Part shown: one piece after another, positions 53,120-62,375 of the stretch
How the letters are laid out: each line of letters begins with the position of its first letter
Position numbering within the stretch: position 1 is the first letter of the stretch
Origin: Sporanaerobium hydrogeniformans
GTDB taxonomy: Bacteria > Bacillota > Clostridia > Lachnospirales > Cellulosilyticaceae
DNA length: 64,000 nt
NCBI RefSeq assembly: GCF_002735925.1
Contig: NZ_PEDL01000002.1
Span: 124,001 to 188,000, forward strand
Reading direction: 5' to 3'
Position numbers and translations under genes: made by a program
The notes under the pieces: generated by a model
What the model was told of the DNA's origin: nothing
The model's database searches: none
Seen by the model: only the letters and a program-made list of their open reading frames with translations

Positions 53120-54759
53120 AGCTCCCCTAAGGAGGCATCTCCCCAAATATCAAGTAGTAGGTTTTCGCCATCCCATGTTGCCTTATCAATCATCTGCTTG
53201 ATCATCTCTCTTTTTTGATAGGTGGTAGCGTGGTCTACATTATCAGCAAAATGTTTAAGTGTAGAAGACATCAAATCTAAATTAAAGGTATTCATAGTAG
53301 TTTTGATCCTTTGCTCTTCCAATTTATTTATTTGAGCGTAAAGTGTACTTATTTCATTGCCAAGTAGGTTAACTTTATTCAATATATAATTGCTAGCGGG
53401 AGAGTTTTTAGTAGCTCCCAAAGTAGTAAGAAGATTATCAATTAAAATTTCATTATCAGCAATATGTTTTTTTAGCTTTTCTATTTCTTTATTTAGGTCA
53501 CTTGGTTCAGTGGTATTTCTCAAGTTATCTAAGTTGATTTTATCGGCTAGTGTAGAAGAGGACTGACTAAGTTTTTTGAGCTCTTTCATTAAAATGCTAT
53601 CAAGCTTATGGCCCGTGATATTATTGATATTACATTTCTTACCATGACTCTTTTCTTTTAACTCACAGATGTAATAGTAATGATGGGTACTCCCATCTGC
53701 ACTCATTCGGCTACTTTTAGGCCGCATGTAGCTCCCACAGTTGCCACACCTTAATACGCCAGGAAGAAGAGCTTCTTGATTATGAACCTTTCTAAAACTT
53801 TTATCACTATTTTGTTCCATTTTAATTTGTACCGCTATCCAATCTTTACTAGGTAAGATAGCAGGATGCTCACCAATTGCAATAACCCAAGATGTTATGT
53901 CATTTTTTATGGTTGTATGTTTACTTTGATTCGTTCGATTATATACCATGATTCCTTTTGTTCCATCAAACTCACTAAGGTGCCTATAAATTTCACAACC
54001 TTTATTTTTAAAATACTCGTAAGAAGTAGAGTCTGCAGTGAGATAAGTAGGATTAGTTAGTATAAATTTAAGGGAGGTAAGGTCAAAATACTTTTCCTTT
54101 TTCGTTTTGATAGCATGATCGATAAGATAACTTTCCAGTTTAATCACACTTCCCAATTCAAGGAATTTATCAAAAAAGAGCTTTACCTTTTTTATTTCCT
54201 CTGGCTCAACAACTAAGCGATGTTGTTTTCTTGTTTTGCCACTTTCATCTGTTGTTATAACTTGCTCACTGCGAAACCCTAAGGGGGTTACGCCTCCTAA
54301 CCATCTGCCGGTACGGGCAAGTTGTATCATATTGTCTCTAATACGTTCTGCAATTGTTTCACGCTCTAATTGGGCAAATACACTTGCAATATACATCATG
54401 GCACGGCCCATAGGCGTAGAAGTATCGAACTGTTCTCTAATACTAATAAATGCCACATTATTATTCTCTAAAGTAGTAAGTGTAGATGAGAAGTCAGCCA
54501 CATTACGTGAGATTCGATCTAAACGATAACATATAAGTACATTTAACTTTTTATTAGCAACATCTTTCATAAGCCTTTTAAATTCTGGCCTATCTGTATT
54601 AGCACCCGTAAATCCTTCATCCTCATAAACAACAATCTTTATATCTTGGTCATGAAAATGAGATTTAGCATAGGAAGTTCCCATTTCAATTTGATTTTCT
54701 ATAGATTCTCCTTTGCCAGTAAATTTGCTTTTTCTTGAATAAATACCTACATATAGCAT
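53116..54759 (-). CDS. Large serine recombinase
   Basis: This 547-residue protein has an N-terminal resolvase catalytic domain (about 1-145): YSRKS with nucleophile Ser11, YEDEGFTGANTDRPEFKRLM, CYRLDRISRNVADF and GRAMMYIASVFAQLERETIAERI. A recombinase domain (about 165-290), a zinc ribbon (about 335-385; CGNCGSYMRP ... CELKEKSHGKKC) and a coiled-coil end (about 400-520) follow. This is the TnpX/phiC31 integrase class, which moves elements between att sites without host factors. Its stop lies at the truncation point of the ABC gene. Confidence 0.95.
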   Translation of the reverse strand: MLYVGIYSRKSKFTGKGESIENQIEMGTSYAKSHFHDQDIKIVVYEDEGFTGANTDRPEFKRLMKDVANKKLNVLICYRLDRISRNVADFSSTLTTLENNNVAFISIREQFDTSTPMGRAMMYIASVFAQLERETIAERIRDNMIQLARTGRWLGGVTPLGFRSEQVITTDESGKTRKQHRLVVEPEEIKKVKLFFDKFLELGSVIKLESYLIDHAIKTKKEKYFDLTSLKFILTNPTYLTADSTSYEYFKNKGCEIYRHLSEFDGTKGIMVYNRTNQSKHTTIKNDITSWVIAIGEHPAILPSKDWIAVQIKMEQNSDKSFRKVHNQEALLPGVLRCGNCGSYMRPKSSRMSADGSTHHYYYICELKEKSHGKKCNINNITGHKLDSILMKELKKLSQSSSTLADKINLDNLRNTTEPSDLNKEIEKLKKHIADNEILIDNLLTTLGATKNSPASNYILNKVNLLGNEISTLYAQINKLEEQRIKTTMNTFNLDLMSSTLKHFADNVDHATTYQKREMIKQMIDKATWDGENLLLDIWGDASLGEL

Positions 54760-54799
54760 AGATCACCTCTCAAATAAAATGATAGCAAACAATTATAAT

Positions 54800-54841
54800 A
54801 AGGCATGACGGTATATTTTATAAATGATACCACCATGCCTT
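54800..54841. repeat. Imperfect 42-bp dyad upstream of the recombinase gene
   Basis: AAGGCATG-AC-GGTAT is mirrored by ATACC-AC-CATGCCTT around a 12-base AT-rich centre. It lacks a T run on either strand, so it is not a usual terminator. Length and symmetry suit a recombinase binding site or an operator. The rest of the 54760-55085 gap is AT-rich and shows no gene. Confidence 0.5.
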
Positions 54842-55085
54842 GATGTTGTTTTAAATGCTCAGGTAAGATTAATATTAAGTAAAATATCTTAATAATATAA
54901 AAATTATACAACTATAAATTGAGAGTGTAAATAATAAACTGGAAGAATATGTATATAACTATAAGTTGTGTTAAAGCAAAAAATAATTAGGATGTATTTT
55001 TTACAGCTGTTAATAGAGAGTTATAAGAATAAGACAATATATCTCATTCATATTTTAAATTAAAAGATAATCAGGGGGGATCAGC

Positions 55086-55304
55086 ATGAATATTATTTTT
55101 AGGTTTGCTGATTTAGCGGTAGATGACTTATCAAGATTGGATGAAATTTCAGGAATATCTTTGAATGCGAAAGATGCTATAGAAAAATTTAAAGATGCAG
55201 CTATAAACTGGCAGGTAAACTTTATTGAAAGTTATTTAAATCAACAACCTCTATCTTATCAAGAGAAGTTACAGATTTTAGATAAAATAAAAGTAGATGA
55301 TTAG
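55086..55304 (+). CDS. Hypothetical protein, 72 aa
   Basis: I do not recognise this small protein. It is predicted soluble and helical, begins MNIIFRFADLAVDDLSRLDE and has no signal. CAGGGGGGATC lies before the ATG. It stands alone between the recombinase and the AraC-type gene, so it may be cargo of the element or a native orphan. Confidence 0.55.
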   Translation: MNIIFRFADLAVDDLSRLDEISGISLNAKDAIEKFKDAAINWQVNFIESYLNQQPLSYQEKLQILDKIKVDD

Positions 55305-55349
55305 GTATAGTTATAAGTAATATCTATATTTTATCGTACAAATGAATTA

Positions 55350-56261
55350 TTAATAAATCATATTTGAAATATTTCGGTATTTCCCTGGGGAAATACCTTC
55401 TTTTTTTGTAAAGCATTTCGTAAAATAAAACACATCTTTAAATCCTACTGAAAGTGCAATTTGTTCAATACTATAGGGTGTTTCAATTAACTGTTTTTTT
55501 GCCTGTTCAATGCGGATTTCACATAAATAGGTTTGCACTGTTTTTCCTGTGATCTTAAGAAAAAGGGAGCCAAAGTATTTGGGTGATAAGTGAATAACTT
55601 GTGCCAGTTGATAAGTAGTGAGTTCTTCACTGTAATGGGTATACATATAGTCAATTGCTGCACTGATTGTGGATTGATGACGGTGCTGCTTAATGACACC
55701 ATGGTCAGTTAATCGGTATTGCATGATATAGCTAATAATTTCTAAGAAAAGAGCACGCTCTTTTATACGCCTACTAACACCTTGCTGCTTAGAGGTATAA
55801 TAAAGTTCTTTAAAATAAGGAGCAATGAACTGTTCATCTAGGCCTTTTAAAAGAATAGGCATGTAAAAATCAGAAACCTGATAAGAGGGTCTTTGAACCA
55901 ATTGATGATAAAGTTGAGGATTATCAAGTGCAAATTGTGGATTTAAATAGGTTTCTTCCACTGTAAAATTGAATTGTTCATCTAAAAGTGTCCAATCAAA
56001 ATGGACGCAGTGGGCTTCAAACTGGTCGTGTGGTGATACAAATAAGCTATTGGGAATATGAGGTTTTAAATAAAATAAATCCCCTTTTTCTAGACTATAG
56101 TCTTGATTGTCATAATGAATAGAGGCTTTTCCCTGTAAGCAATAGATGAGTTCATAATCATAAATAATACGTTGAGGGAGTTTTTCTCCCCCTTTACAAT
56201 GAAAATGATTAATAAATCGAATATAAGGGGAGATTTTATGAATGTCAATTTCTTGAATCAT
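55350..56261 (-). CDS. AraC-family transcriptional regulator
   Basis: This 303-residue protein has an N-terminal cupin-like sensor (about 1-150; GKASIHYDNQDYSLEKGDLF) and two C-terminal helix-turn-helix motifs (about 200-300; LTTYQLAQVIHLSPKYFGSLF and IEQIALSVGFKDVFYFTKCF). It is divergent from the UroD-like gene and next to rhamnose genes, so it is a likely local activator responding to a sugar such as rhamnose; this link is inference. Confidence 0.92.
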   Translation of the reverse strand: MIQEIDIHKISPYIRFINHFHCKGGEKLPQRIIYDYELIYCLQGKASIHYDNQDYSLEKGDLFYLKPHIPNSLFVSPHDQFEAHCVHFDWTLLDEQFNFTVEETYLNPQFALDNPQLYHQLVQRPSYQVSDFYMPILLKGLDEQFIAPYFKELYYTSKQQGVSRRIKERALFLEIISYIMQYRLTDHGVIKQHRHQSTISAAIDYMYTHYSEELTTYQLAQVIHLSPKYFGSLFLKITGKTVQTYLCEIRIEQAKKQLIETPYSIEQIALSVGFKDVFYFTKCFTKKEGISPGKYRNISNMIY

Positions 56262-56378
56262 GGGCTATTCACTCTCTTTCCTAATTACAAAAAGTATCTA
56301 CCAAATAACATGGTTTATTGTCTAAAAAAAGTTATACTCAATCTATAGAAAATTATAACATAAAAAGGGAGAAAACAC

Positions 56379-57503
56379 ATGAACAATACAGAACGTGCAC
56401 TCAATATTTTACAATTTAAACCGGTAGATAGGATGCCTGCTGTTCACTTTGGCTATTGGAGTGAACTTTTAGAAGAATGGGCAGAGCAAGGACATATTTC
56501 AAAAGAGCTTAGTAGAAGTATTCGCGATTCTAACGAAGCCGATAAAGAATTAGATCGCCTACTAGGATGGGATTTTAACTGGCAAAACATTAAAAGTGGG
56601 GAAGTAGGTCTCTATCCAGCCTTTGAACGTAAAATTTTAGAGAAATTACCCAATGGTTTTTTAAGAGTTCAAAATTATCAGGGTTTAATTGAGAGAGTTA
56701 AGGAAGGGATTGAATCCATTCCTGCAGAAGATGACTATCAACTCAAAGATAGAGAAGCATTTGAAAGTCTTTATAAGGAAAAAATGCAATTTAAACCTGA
56801 GCGTATCCCTTATGCGTATTTTGAGAAAGAATTTAACCGAGAAGAAAAAACGGGACCAGTAGGGCTCAATTTAGGAAGCATCTTTGGTTCCATTCGTGAC
56901 ATGCTTTCCGTTGTGGGGATGAGTTACTTAATGTGTGATGATTTTGAGCTTTTACAAGAAATTGTAGATACTTATGCAGAAATGCAGTATCAATGTACAG
57001 AAGAAGTATTAAAGACAGGAGCAAAATTTGATTTTGCTCATTATTGGGAAGATATCTGCTTTAAAAATGGTCCTCTTCTTTCACCCAGTATGTTTGAAGA
57101 GCTTTGTGGCAAGCACTATAAAAAGAGAAATGACTTAGTACGTTCTTATGGCATTGACATTATTTCACTGGATTGTGATGGGGTAACAGAAGCCCTCCAA
57201 CCCATATGGTTTAAAAATGGGGTCAATACATTATTTCCGATAGAAATAGGAACATGGGGAGACCAGTTTGAAAAGGCAAGAACCCATTTTGGAAAAGAAC
57301 TTCGAGGTGTAGGAGGAGTAAATAAGCTTGTACTGAGGGAGGATAAAGGCGCTGTTGATGAGGAACTCAAACGGATAGAAAAACTCGTAAAATTAGGAGG
57401 ATTTTTACCTTGTCCGGATCATCGCTTGATGCCAGGGACTCGTTTTGAATTAGTTCAGTATTATATTGAGAAAATCAAAGAAATAAAGGTAGCCTCTTTT
57501 TAA
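56379..57503 (+). CDS. Uroporphyrinogen decarboxylase-superfamily protein (methyltransferase-like), copy 1
   Basis: This 374-residue protein is of the UroD/MtaA superfamily: TERALNILQFKPVDRMPAVHFG at the start, FAHYWEDICFKNGPLLSPSMF, SLDCDGVTEALQPIWF and GGFLPCPDHRLMPGT at the end. No heme pathway genes surround it. Members outside heme synthesis are often corrinoid-linked methyltransferases. Cys in DCDG and in PCPDH could help bind zinc as in MtaA. It starts the + strand unit opposite AraC and precedes the MFS carrier. AAAAAGGGAG lies before the ATG. Substrate unknown. Confidence 0.85.
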   Translation: MNNTERALNILQFKPVDRMPAVHFGYWSELLEEWAEQGHISKELSRSIRDSNEADKELDRLLGWDFNWQNIKSGEVGLYPAFERKILEKLPNGFLRVQNYQGLIERVKEGIESIPAEDDYQLKDREAFESLYKEKMQFKPERIPYAYFEKEFNREEKTGPVGLNLGSIFGSIRDMLSVVGMSYLMCDDFELLQEIVDTYAEMQYQCTEEVLKTGAKFDFAHYWEDICFKNGPLLSPSMFEELCGKHYKKRNDLVRSYGIDIISLDCDGVTEALQPIWFKNGVNTLFPIEIGTWGDQFEKARTHFGKELRGVGGVNKLVLREDKGAVDEELKRIEKLVKLGGFLPCPDHRLMPGTRFELVQYYIEKIKEIKVASF

Positions 57504-57586
57504 CATACACAATACCTAAAAATTATATTTATTATTGTAAATAAATATAATTTAAAAATGATATTAAATAGTATATATTCTAAGTT

Positions 57587-59089
57587 ATGGGTCTTATAAA
57601 GGGACTGAATAGTAAATTTTTTAATATAAGACAGGAGCTTAGTAGAATAATGCTTAGAAGAAGTATGGAAAATATGAAATTAGTGGTGAATTACACATTA
57701 GGAAGGGCAAGAAAAGTTTATTTCATGGCTATACCAGAAAATGAACAAGAACTCAAAAAAAGTAGATTTTATTTTACAATAAGTGATGCAGCGGCACAAA
57801 CCATTGTTCAACTGGCAGGAGGCACCTTTTTAGTTGCATTAATGGCTTATGTAGGCATATCAGATGCTAATATTGGTGTGATTACTTCTTTAGGGAGCTT
57901 TGTAGCACTTTTTCAGCTTCTAACATTAGGTTATGTAATGAAACTCAAAAAATATAAATTTTTTGTATGTTTTACAGCTTTACAACGTCTATTTTTCGTA
58001 TGGATGTATTTTGTTCCTTTACTAACTATTCCTCTCACTTTAAAAATGGGTTTAATTATTATTTTCTATTGTATAGCGCAAATTTTTGTACAAATAGGGA
58101 CACCGGCTACACAGGATTGGATTGCTAGTCTTGTGCCTAATCAAGTAAGAGGAAGGTATTTGGCAACAAAAGACAGTGTAGCAGTAGGAGTAGTGGCTAC
58201 CATTATGCTACTGAGTGGTATGATTTTAGATTATTTTAAGAAAGACAATATTATAGTAGGATTTAGTTTGCTAGGTAGTCTAATTTTGCTTCTTGTAGCG
58301 GTTAACTTTATTTGTTTATCCAAGATGAAAGAACCAAAACTTGCTTATCTCAATAGAGAAGGGAAAGAAATACATGGCAGAATGGTAAAAAGACTCCATG
58401 AATCAGAAACAGAATATAAGGGAGAAAGTTTATGGACAGGCTTGAAAGAAGCTTTAAAATCCTCTCATTTTAGAAAAGCTATTTCCTTAAATTTTTTATG
58501 GATGTTATCTTTTTATATAGCCTTACCATTTAATGCCAGTTATCAGATTAAAGAACTACAGCTTCCTTATACTTTTATCATGATGGTAGGCTTTTTATCT
58601 AATATGATGCGTGTTTGTTTGACGCCTAAGCTAGGGAAGTTAGCAGATACTTATGGTATGGCGAGAATTTTGAAATATGTACTTTTTGCTTTAGGAATAA
58701 GTCAACTCATGATTGCCTGTACAGTACCGAGTAATGCTTATAGAATGACGATTATAAGTACTTTTTTTGCAGCATTAGGGTGGACATTTATTGGACCTGG
58801 ATTATTTGGTATACAGTTGGAATTTCTGGAAAAAGATAAAAGGGTTATTCAGCTGACTATACTTTCTTCTTTGTCTGGCATGTTTGGTTTCTTTATTTCA
58901 TTAATTGGTGGATGTATTTTAGATTATTTACAACATAATCCCTTTATGTTAATGGGACGAGAACTTTATGCACAACAAGTACTTAATCTGCTAGGTTTTA
59001 TAATGATTTTAATGACTATTGGATACATTCAATTTTTTATACAAACAGCACATGTTCAGGTAAATTGTGAAGATGGGACAGTTATCTAA
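57587..59089 (+). CDS. MFS transporter
   Basis: This 500-residue protein has 12 predicted membrane helices starting near residue 70, after an unusually long cytoplasmic N-terminus. Motifs include TQDWIASLVPNQVRGRYLATK, the loop-2 type signature. No clear ribosome site precedes the ATG at 57587; AGGAG lies before the in-frame ATG at 57650 (MLRRSMEN), so that may be the true start. Location between the UroD-like and rhamnose genes suggests uptake or export of a rhamnoside or its product. Confidence 0.85.
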   Translation: MGLIKGLNSKFFNIRQELSRIMLRRSMENMKLVVNYTLGRARKVYFMAIPENEQELKKSRFYFTISDAAAQTIVQLAGGTFLVALMAYVGISDANIGVITSLGSFVALFQLLTLGYVMKLKKYKFFVCFTALQRLFFVWMYFVPLLTIPLTLKMGLIIIFYCIAQIFVQIGTPATQDWIASLVPNQVRGRYLATKDSVAVGVVATIMLLSGMILDYFKKDNIIVGFSLLGSLILLLVAVNFICLSKMKEPKLAYLNREGKEIHGRMVKRLHESETEYKGESLWTGLKEALKSSHFRKAISLNFLWMLSFYIALPFNASYQIKELQLPYTFIMMVGFLSNMMRVCLTPKLGKLADTYGMARILKYVLFALGISQLMIACTVPSNAYRMTIISTFFAALGWTFIGPGLFGIQLEFLEKDKRVIQLTILSSLSGMFGFFISLIGGCILDYLQHNPFMLMGRELYAQQVLNLLGFIMILMTIGYIQFFIQTAHVQVNCEDGTVI

Positions 59090-59297
59090 AACTTTTTCCC
59101 CTAAAGCAAATTTATATTATAGTTTATAGATGAAGATCTTTAACATAATATAAATATCATTACTATTTAGTTACTAACTTTTATTTCCATTGACGGCTAC
59201 TAAAATAAATTTCCATAAGTTTAGACATGAAAATAGTCAGTACCTTAGGGTTAAATATAATTACCACATCATATCACCCGAAAGAAGGACACTGACC

Positions 59298-59490
59298 ATG
59301 GATAATTATATTACTTTATTTGAAAAATTTACAGGTTATATTGACTGGAAATTATTTCAGGCATGTGCTGTTAAGCTTAACTCTGACTTCAAAATACGCT
59401 CGTTTTATACCCATCATCATTTAGCCAGTATGATTTACTTTCATATTTGTGAACATGATGGATTAAGAGACTTAAATCAAAGTATTCAAG
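59298..59490 (+). pseudogene. IS4-type transposase N-terminal fragment (DUF4372-like)
   Basis: From the ATG at 59298 (after AGAAGGAC) the reading MDNYITLFEKFTGYIDWKLF ... HHHLASMIYFHI ... GLRDLNQSI resembles the N-terminal domain of IS4/DUF4372 transposases. The similarity ends after about 64 residues at an inverted repeat, and no DDE domain follows. It is therefore a remnant that was cut when joined to the beta-helix fragment. Confidence 0.65.
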
Positions 59491-59531
59491 ATACTGATAC
59501 GTTGTCCATTTTATTGACAACGTATCAGTAT
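59491..59531. repeat. Perfect 16-bp inverted repeat at transposase/beta-helix junction
   Basis: ATACTGATACGTTGTC and its exact complement GACAACGTATCAGTAT are separated by 9 bases. It marks the break between the IS remnant and the beta-helix gene fragment; the T run expected of a terminator is missing. Confidence 0.7.
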
Positions 59532-60342
59532 TAATGATGGAACATGGGGAGGTCATGTTATAGAGTATAATGACATTCATGATACCGTTAAAGAAACAGG
59601 AGATCATGGACCTTTTAATTCATGGGGAAGGGATAGATTTTGGTGTTTAGAACAATCTCATGGACCAGCCTCACATAGGTCAGGAAATGTATTATTAGAT
59701 GCAAAGCATACGACCATTATTAGGAATAATCGATTTGAAGATTACAAGGGGGGGAGAATTGATTTAGATGATGGTTCATCTAATTACCATATTTATAATA
59801 ACCTTTGCATAGGTATAGGCATTAAGCTGAGGGAAGGAAACTATAGAATCATTGAAAATAATATATTTATTAATTGTGCGAATCCACCTGGTTTCCATAT
59901 AGGTTACGAAGATAATGAGGATATATTTAGAAGAAATATTATAGTCATGAATACGCAGTTTGATAATCCAGAAGTAGATATTGATTTTAAAAAGTCAGCA
60001 GCAGATGGAGCCATCTATGAGCTTATAGGACCTCCTATGAAAGGAAAATGGTTAAAAGAGATAGATTATAATCTGTTCTTTAATGATAAAGATGCTTTTA
60101 AGGCTATTGTACACATGAGACCTTTAGGAAGCGAAACATACTATTATAATTTGAAAGAATGGCAAGATATAGGATTTGATATGCATTCCATGTATGCAAA
60201 TCCTTTGTTTTTAGATAGTGATAAGTGTGACTTCAGATTAGATGAAAAGTCTCCAGCCTATAGTATAGGATTTAAACCTTTCGAATTAGACAAATATGGA
60301 ATAGATGAAAACTTTGAAAACAGATATATTAAATTTAGTTAA
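59521..60342 (+). pseudogene. Right-handed beta-helix protein (pectate-lyase-like), 5'-truncated
   Basis: One reading frame stays open from about 59521 to the stop at 60340-60342, about 273 codons, but without a start codon or ribosome site at the front. The text has parallel beta-helix features: repeated short NN turns (IRNNRFED, HIYNNLCIG, IIENNIFINC), and a C-terminal NPLFLDSDKCDFRLDEKSPA typical of secreted polysaccharide-degrading beta-helix proteins. The N-terminal coils and signal are gone. A pectin or rhamnogalacturonan role would fit the neighbours but is not shown. An internal ATG (59947) could give a short product. Confidence 0.7.
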
Positions 60343-60564
60343 CAAGAATCTGTATTAAAATAATATTTGGTCTATTACTTATTAATAACATGATTAGATA
60401 GAAAATAGGTTAAGTAGCGTATTAAGAGATAACCAATTGTTTTGTATATTATATAAAAAAATTTGATTATTACATGTTGAATACAATGATAAATCGATAT
60501 AATAAAATCAGTGATAAAAGTATATAGCGAAATAATAAGATACTTGATAAGAGGAGGGTATAGT

Positions 60565-61755
60565 ATGATTACAGCAAGAGAAAGGCAAAGACAAACGTTA
60601 AACTTTGGTAAGCCAGAAGGGAGAGGTGCAGTCACAGAAACATTTTATCCTTGGGCACTGACAACTGAACGTTTTAAAAAAGAAGGGATGCCAACAGATA
60701 TTGCGGATGGAGCGAAGGATATTACCAATGATATTGTAGGCAATAAATCCAATCAATCAGAAAAGTATCTCATTGGAAAATGGGGAGAAGGGGTCATGAA
60801 CTATGAAAGGTATCTAGGATTTGATCCCGTAATGAGAGTTCATTTTGTGTTGCCTTTTAGACGTTTTGAGGAAAAAGTAATTGAAGAAACAGCAGAGCAT
60901 GTGATTAAACAAGATCTTTTTGGAAGACAGGTTATAAAGTATTCAACATCAGAGTTTGAGTTAGAGTATAAACCAGTGATTAGTACTCAAGAAGATTGGG
61001 ATAAATTAAAAGAACATGCCCGTAAGGAGCTAGAACAGTATTATTCTGATGAGCAAATTCAACAGGCTTACGGTCATCTCGTAGAAGGTCATGAAAAAGG
61101 AGACTATTCTATTCGTCTAAATATTGAAGGATTTTTCTGGGTGCCTAGAGAGCTGATGGGAATCGAAGCGCATATGTACAATTTTTATGATGAACCGGAA
61201 CTGATGAAGGATATCAATGATTTTATATTTGAAGTCTACTCGAATCAGTTATTGAAAGTGATTGATTTATTGAAGCCAGATGTACTTTATTTGATGGAAG
61301 ATATGAGTGGTAAAAATGGTCCTATGGTATCTCCAGATATTTTTGAAGAATTTGTACTATCTTATTATAAAAAGCTTATTCCGATGTTCAAGGAACATGG
61401 AGTAGATAATGTATTTGTCGATACAGATGGTTGTTTTGAGATCATGATTCCTTATTTTATAGAAGCGGGTGTAGATGGATTTTTGCCTATGGATGTGAAT
61501 GCAGGAATGGATATTGTCAAAGTAAGACAAATGTTTCCTCGACTTAAATTTATAGGAAGTTTTAACAAATTAGAAATAGCAAAAGGAAAAGAGGCAATTG
61601 ATCAAGAATTTGAGCGTCTACTGCCTATCATTCGACAAGGTGGATTTTTACCTGGCTCAGATCATCAAGTAGCTCCTTCAACGTCTTTAGAGGATTATCA
61701 ATATTATATTCAAAAATTAAAACAAGTGATGGAACAATGTGGAGCAGATTTATAA
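60565..61755 (+). CDS. Uroporphyrinogen decarboxylase-superfamily protein (methyltransferase-like), copy 2
   Basis: This protein of 396 residues is of the UroD superfamily: TARERQRQTLNFGKPEGRG, LMEDMSGKNGPMVSPDIF, VDTDGCFEIMIPYFIEAG and GGFLPGSDHQVAPSTS. It is clearly paralogous to the copy at 56379 but lacks the two Cys seen there in DCDG and PCPDH. The frame extends to 60511, yet GAGGAGGG lies 7 bases before the ATG at 60565, which is chosen. L-rhamnose mutarotase follows after 18 bases, so it is in the rhamnose operon. Substrate unknown. Confidence 0.85.
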   Translation: MITARERQRQTLNFGKPEGRGAVTETFYPWALTTERFKKEGMPTDIADGAKDITNDIVGNKSNQSEKYLIGKWGEGVMNYERYLGFDPVMRVHFVLPFRRFEEKVIEETAEHVIKQDLFGRQVIKYSTSEFELEYKPVISTQEDWDKLKEHARKELEQYYSDEQIQQAYGHLVEGHEKGDYSIRLNIEGFFWVPRELMGIEAHMYNFYDEPELMKDINDFIFEVYSNQLLKVIDLLKPDVLYLMEDMSGKNGPMVSPDIFEEFVLSYYKKLIPMFKEHGVDNVFVDTDGCFEIMIPYFIEAGVDGFLPMDVNAGMDIVKVRQMFPRLKFIGSFNKLEIAKGKEAIDQEFERLLPIIRQGGFLPGSDHQVAPSTSLEDYQYYIQKLKQVMEQCGADL

Positions 61756-61773
61756 GTAAAGGAGAGCAATAAA

Positions 61774-62085
61774 ATGATAAAAACCTTTAAAATGAAACTT
61801 TATCCGGGAATGGAAGCAGAGTATGAGAAAAGACATAATGAATTGTGGCCTGAGATGATTGATATGATTCATGAGCATGGTGGTAAAAATTATACCATTT
61901 CATTAGATCCAGAGAGTTTGATACTTTATGGTTATATTGAAATAGAGGATGAAGAAAAATGGAGTAGAAGTGCAGATACACCTATTAATCGTAAATGGTG
62001 GGATTTTATGGCTGATATTATGGAAACAAATGCAGATAATAGTCCTGTTTGTAAGGATTTAAAAGTTTTATTTCATTTAGATTAA
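61774..62085 (+). CDS. rhaM: L-rhamnose mutarotase
   Basis: This 103-residue protein has MKLYPGMEAEYEKRHNELWPE, GGKNYTISLDPESLILYGYI and NRKWWDFMADIM, which identify RhaM. It interconverts alpha and beta L-rhamnose and so feeds rhamnose isomerase. AAAGGAG lies 9 bases before the ATG. The terminator that follows separates it from the GH78-like gene. Confidence 0.95.
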   Translation: MIKTFKMKLYPGMEAEYEKRHNELWPEMIDMIHEHGGKNYTISLDPESLILYGYIEIEDEEKWSRSADTPINRKWWDFMADIMETNADNSPVCKDLKVLFHLD

Positions 62086-62125
62086 TGGTGAAGTCTGTTT
62101 TTCTTGAATGGATAGGTACATGAAC

Positions 62126-62193
62126 AAAAAGCCGTCTAGATAAATAGATGTTCTTATTTTACAAGAATATTTATTTATCTAGGCGGCTTTTTA
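62126..62193 (+). terminator. Intrinsic terminator after rhaM
   Basis: A stem of about 20 bp (AAAAAGCCGTCTAGATAAAT with its complement, one G-U) ends in TTTTT. Confidence 0.88.
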
Positions 62194-62375
62194 AGTCGTA
62201 TTTTTTAAATACTTGAGAGATTATCAGTAGTTTATAGAAAAAAACTTATGATAAATAGGTTCGTAGAATGGAAAAACTCTAGCAGTCTTTAAATTTTGTA
62301 TAAAAGCTTTAAATTTTAGATATTATACTGAAATCAAAGCAGTTATACTATAGAAAACAGAAAGGGAGATTGACT

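Larger units (their letters stand above)
53105..54841. mobile_element. Serine-recombinase insertion (left boundary approximate, right end unknown)
   Basis: The left boundary is inferred from where the ABC ATPase reading departs from its family. The recombinase is the only mobility gene seen. No target duplication, phage or conjugation gene is visible, and the missing ABC 3' part does not reappear in the window. The element is therefore either larger than what can be seen or a remnant. The right coordinate given is only the end of the dyad next to the recombinase. Confidence 0.4.

Noticed and set aside
59389-59607. 72-aa - strand ORF at the IS/beta-helix junction
   Set aside because: It exists because the 16-bp inverted repeat mirrors part of the + strand reading; no ribosome site.
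56379-61755. Heme synthesis genes (hemE)
   Set aside because: UroD-superfamily motifs are divergent and the neighbours are transport and rhamnose genes, not heme genes.
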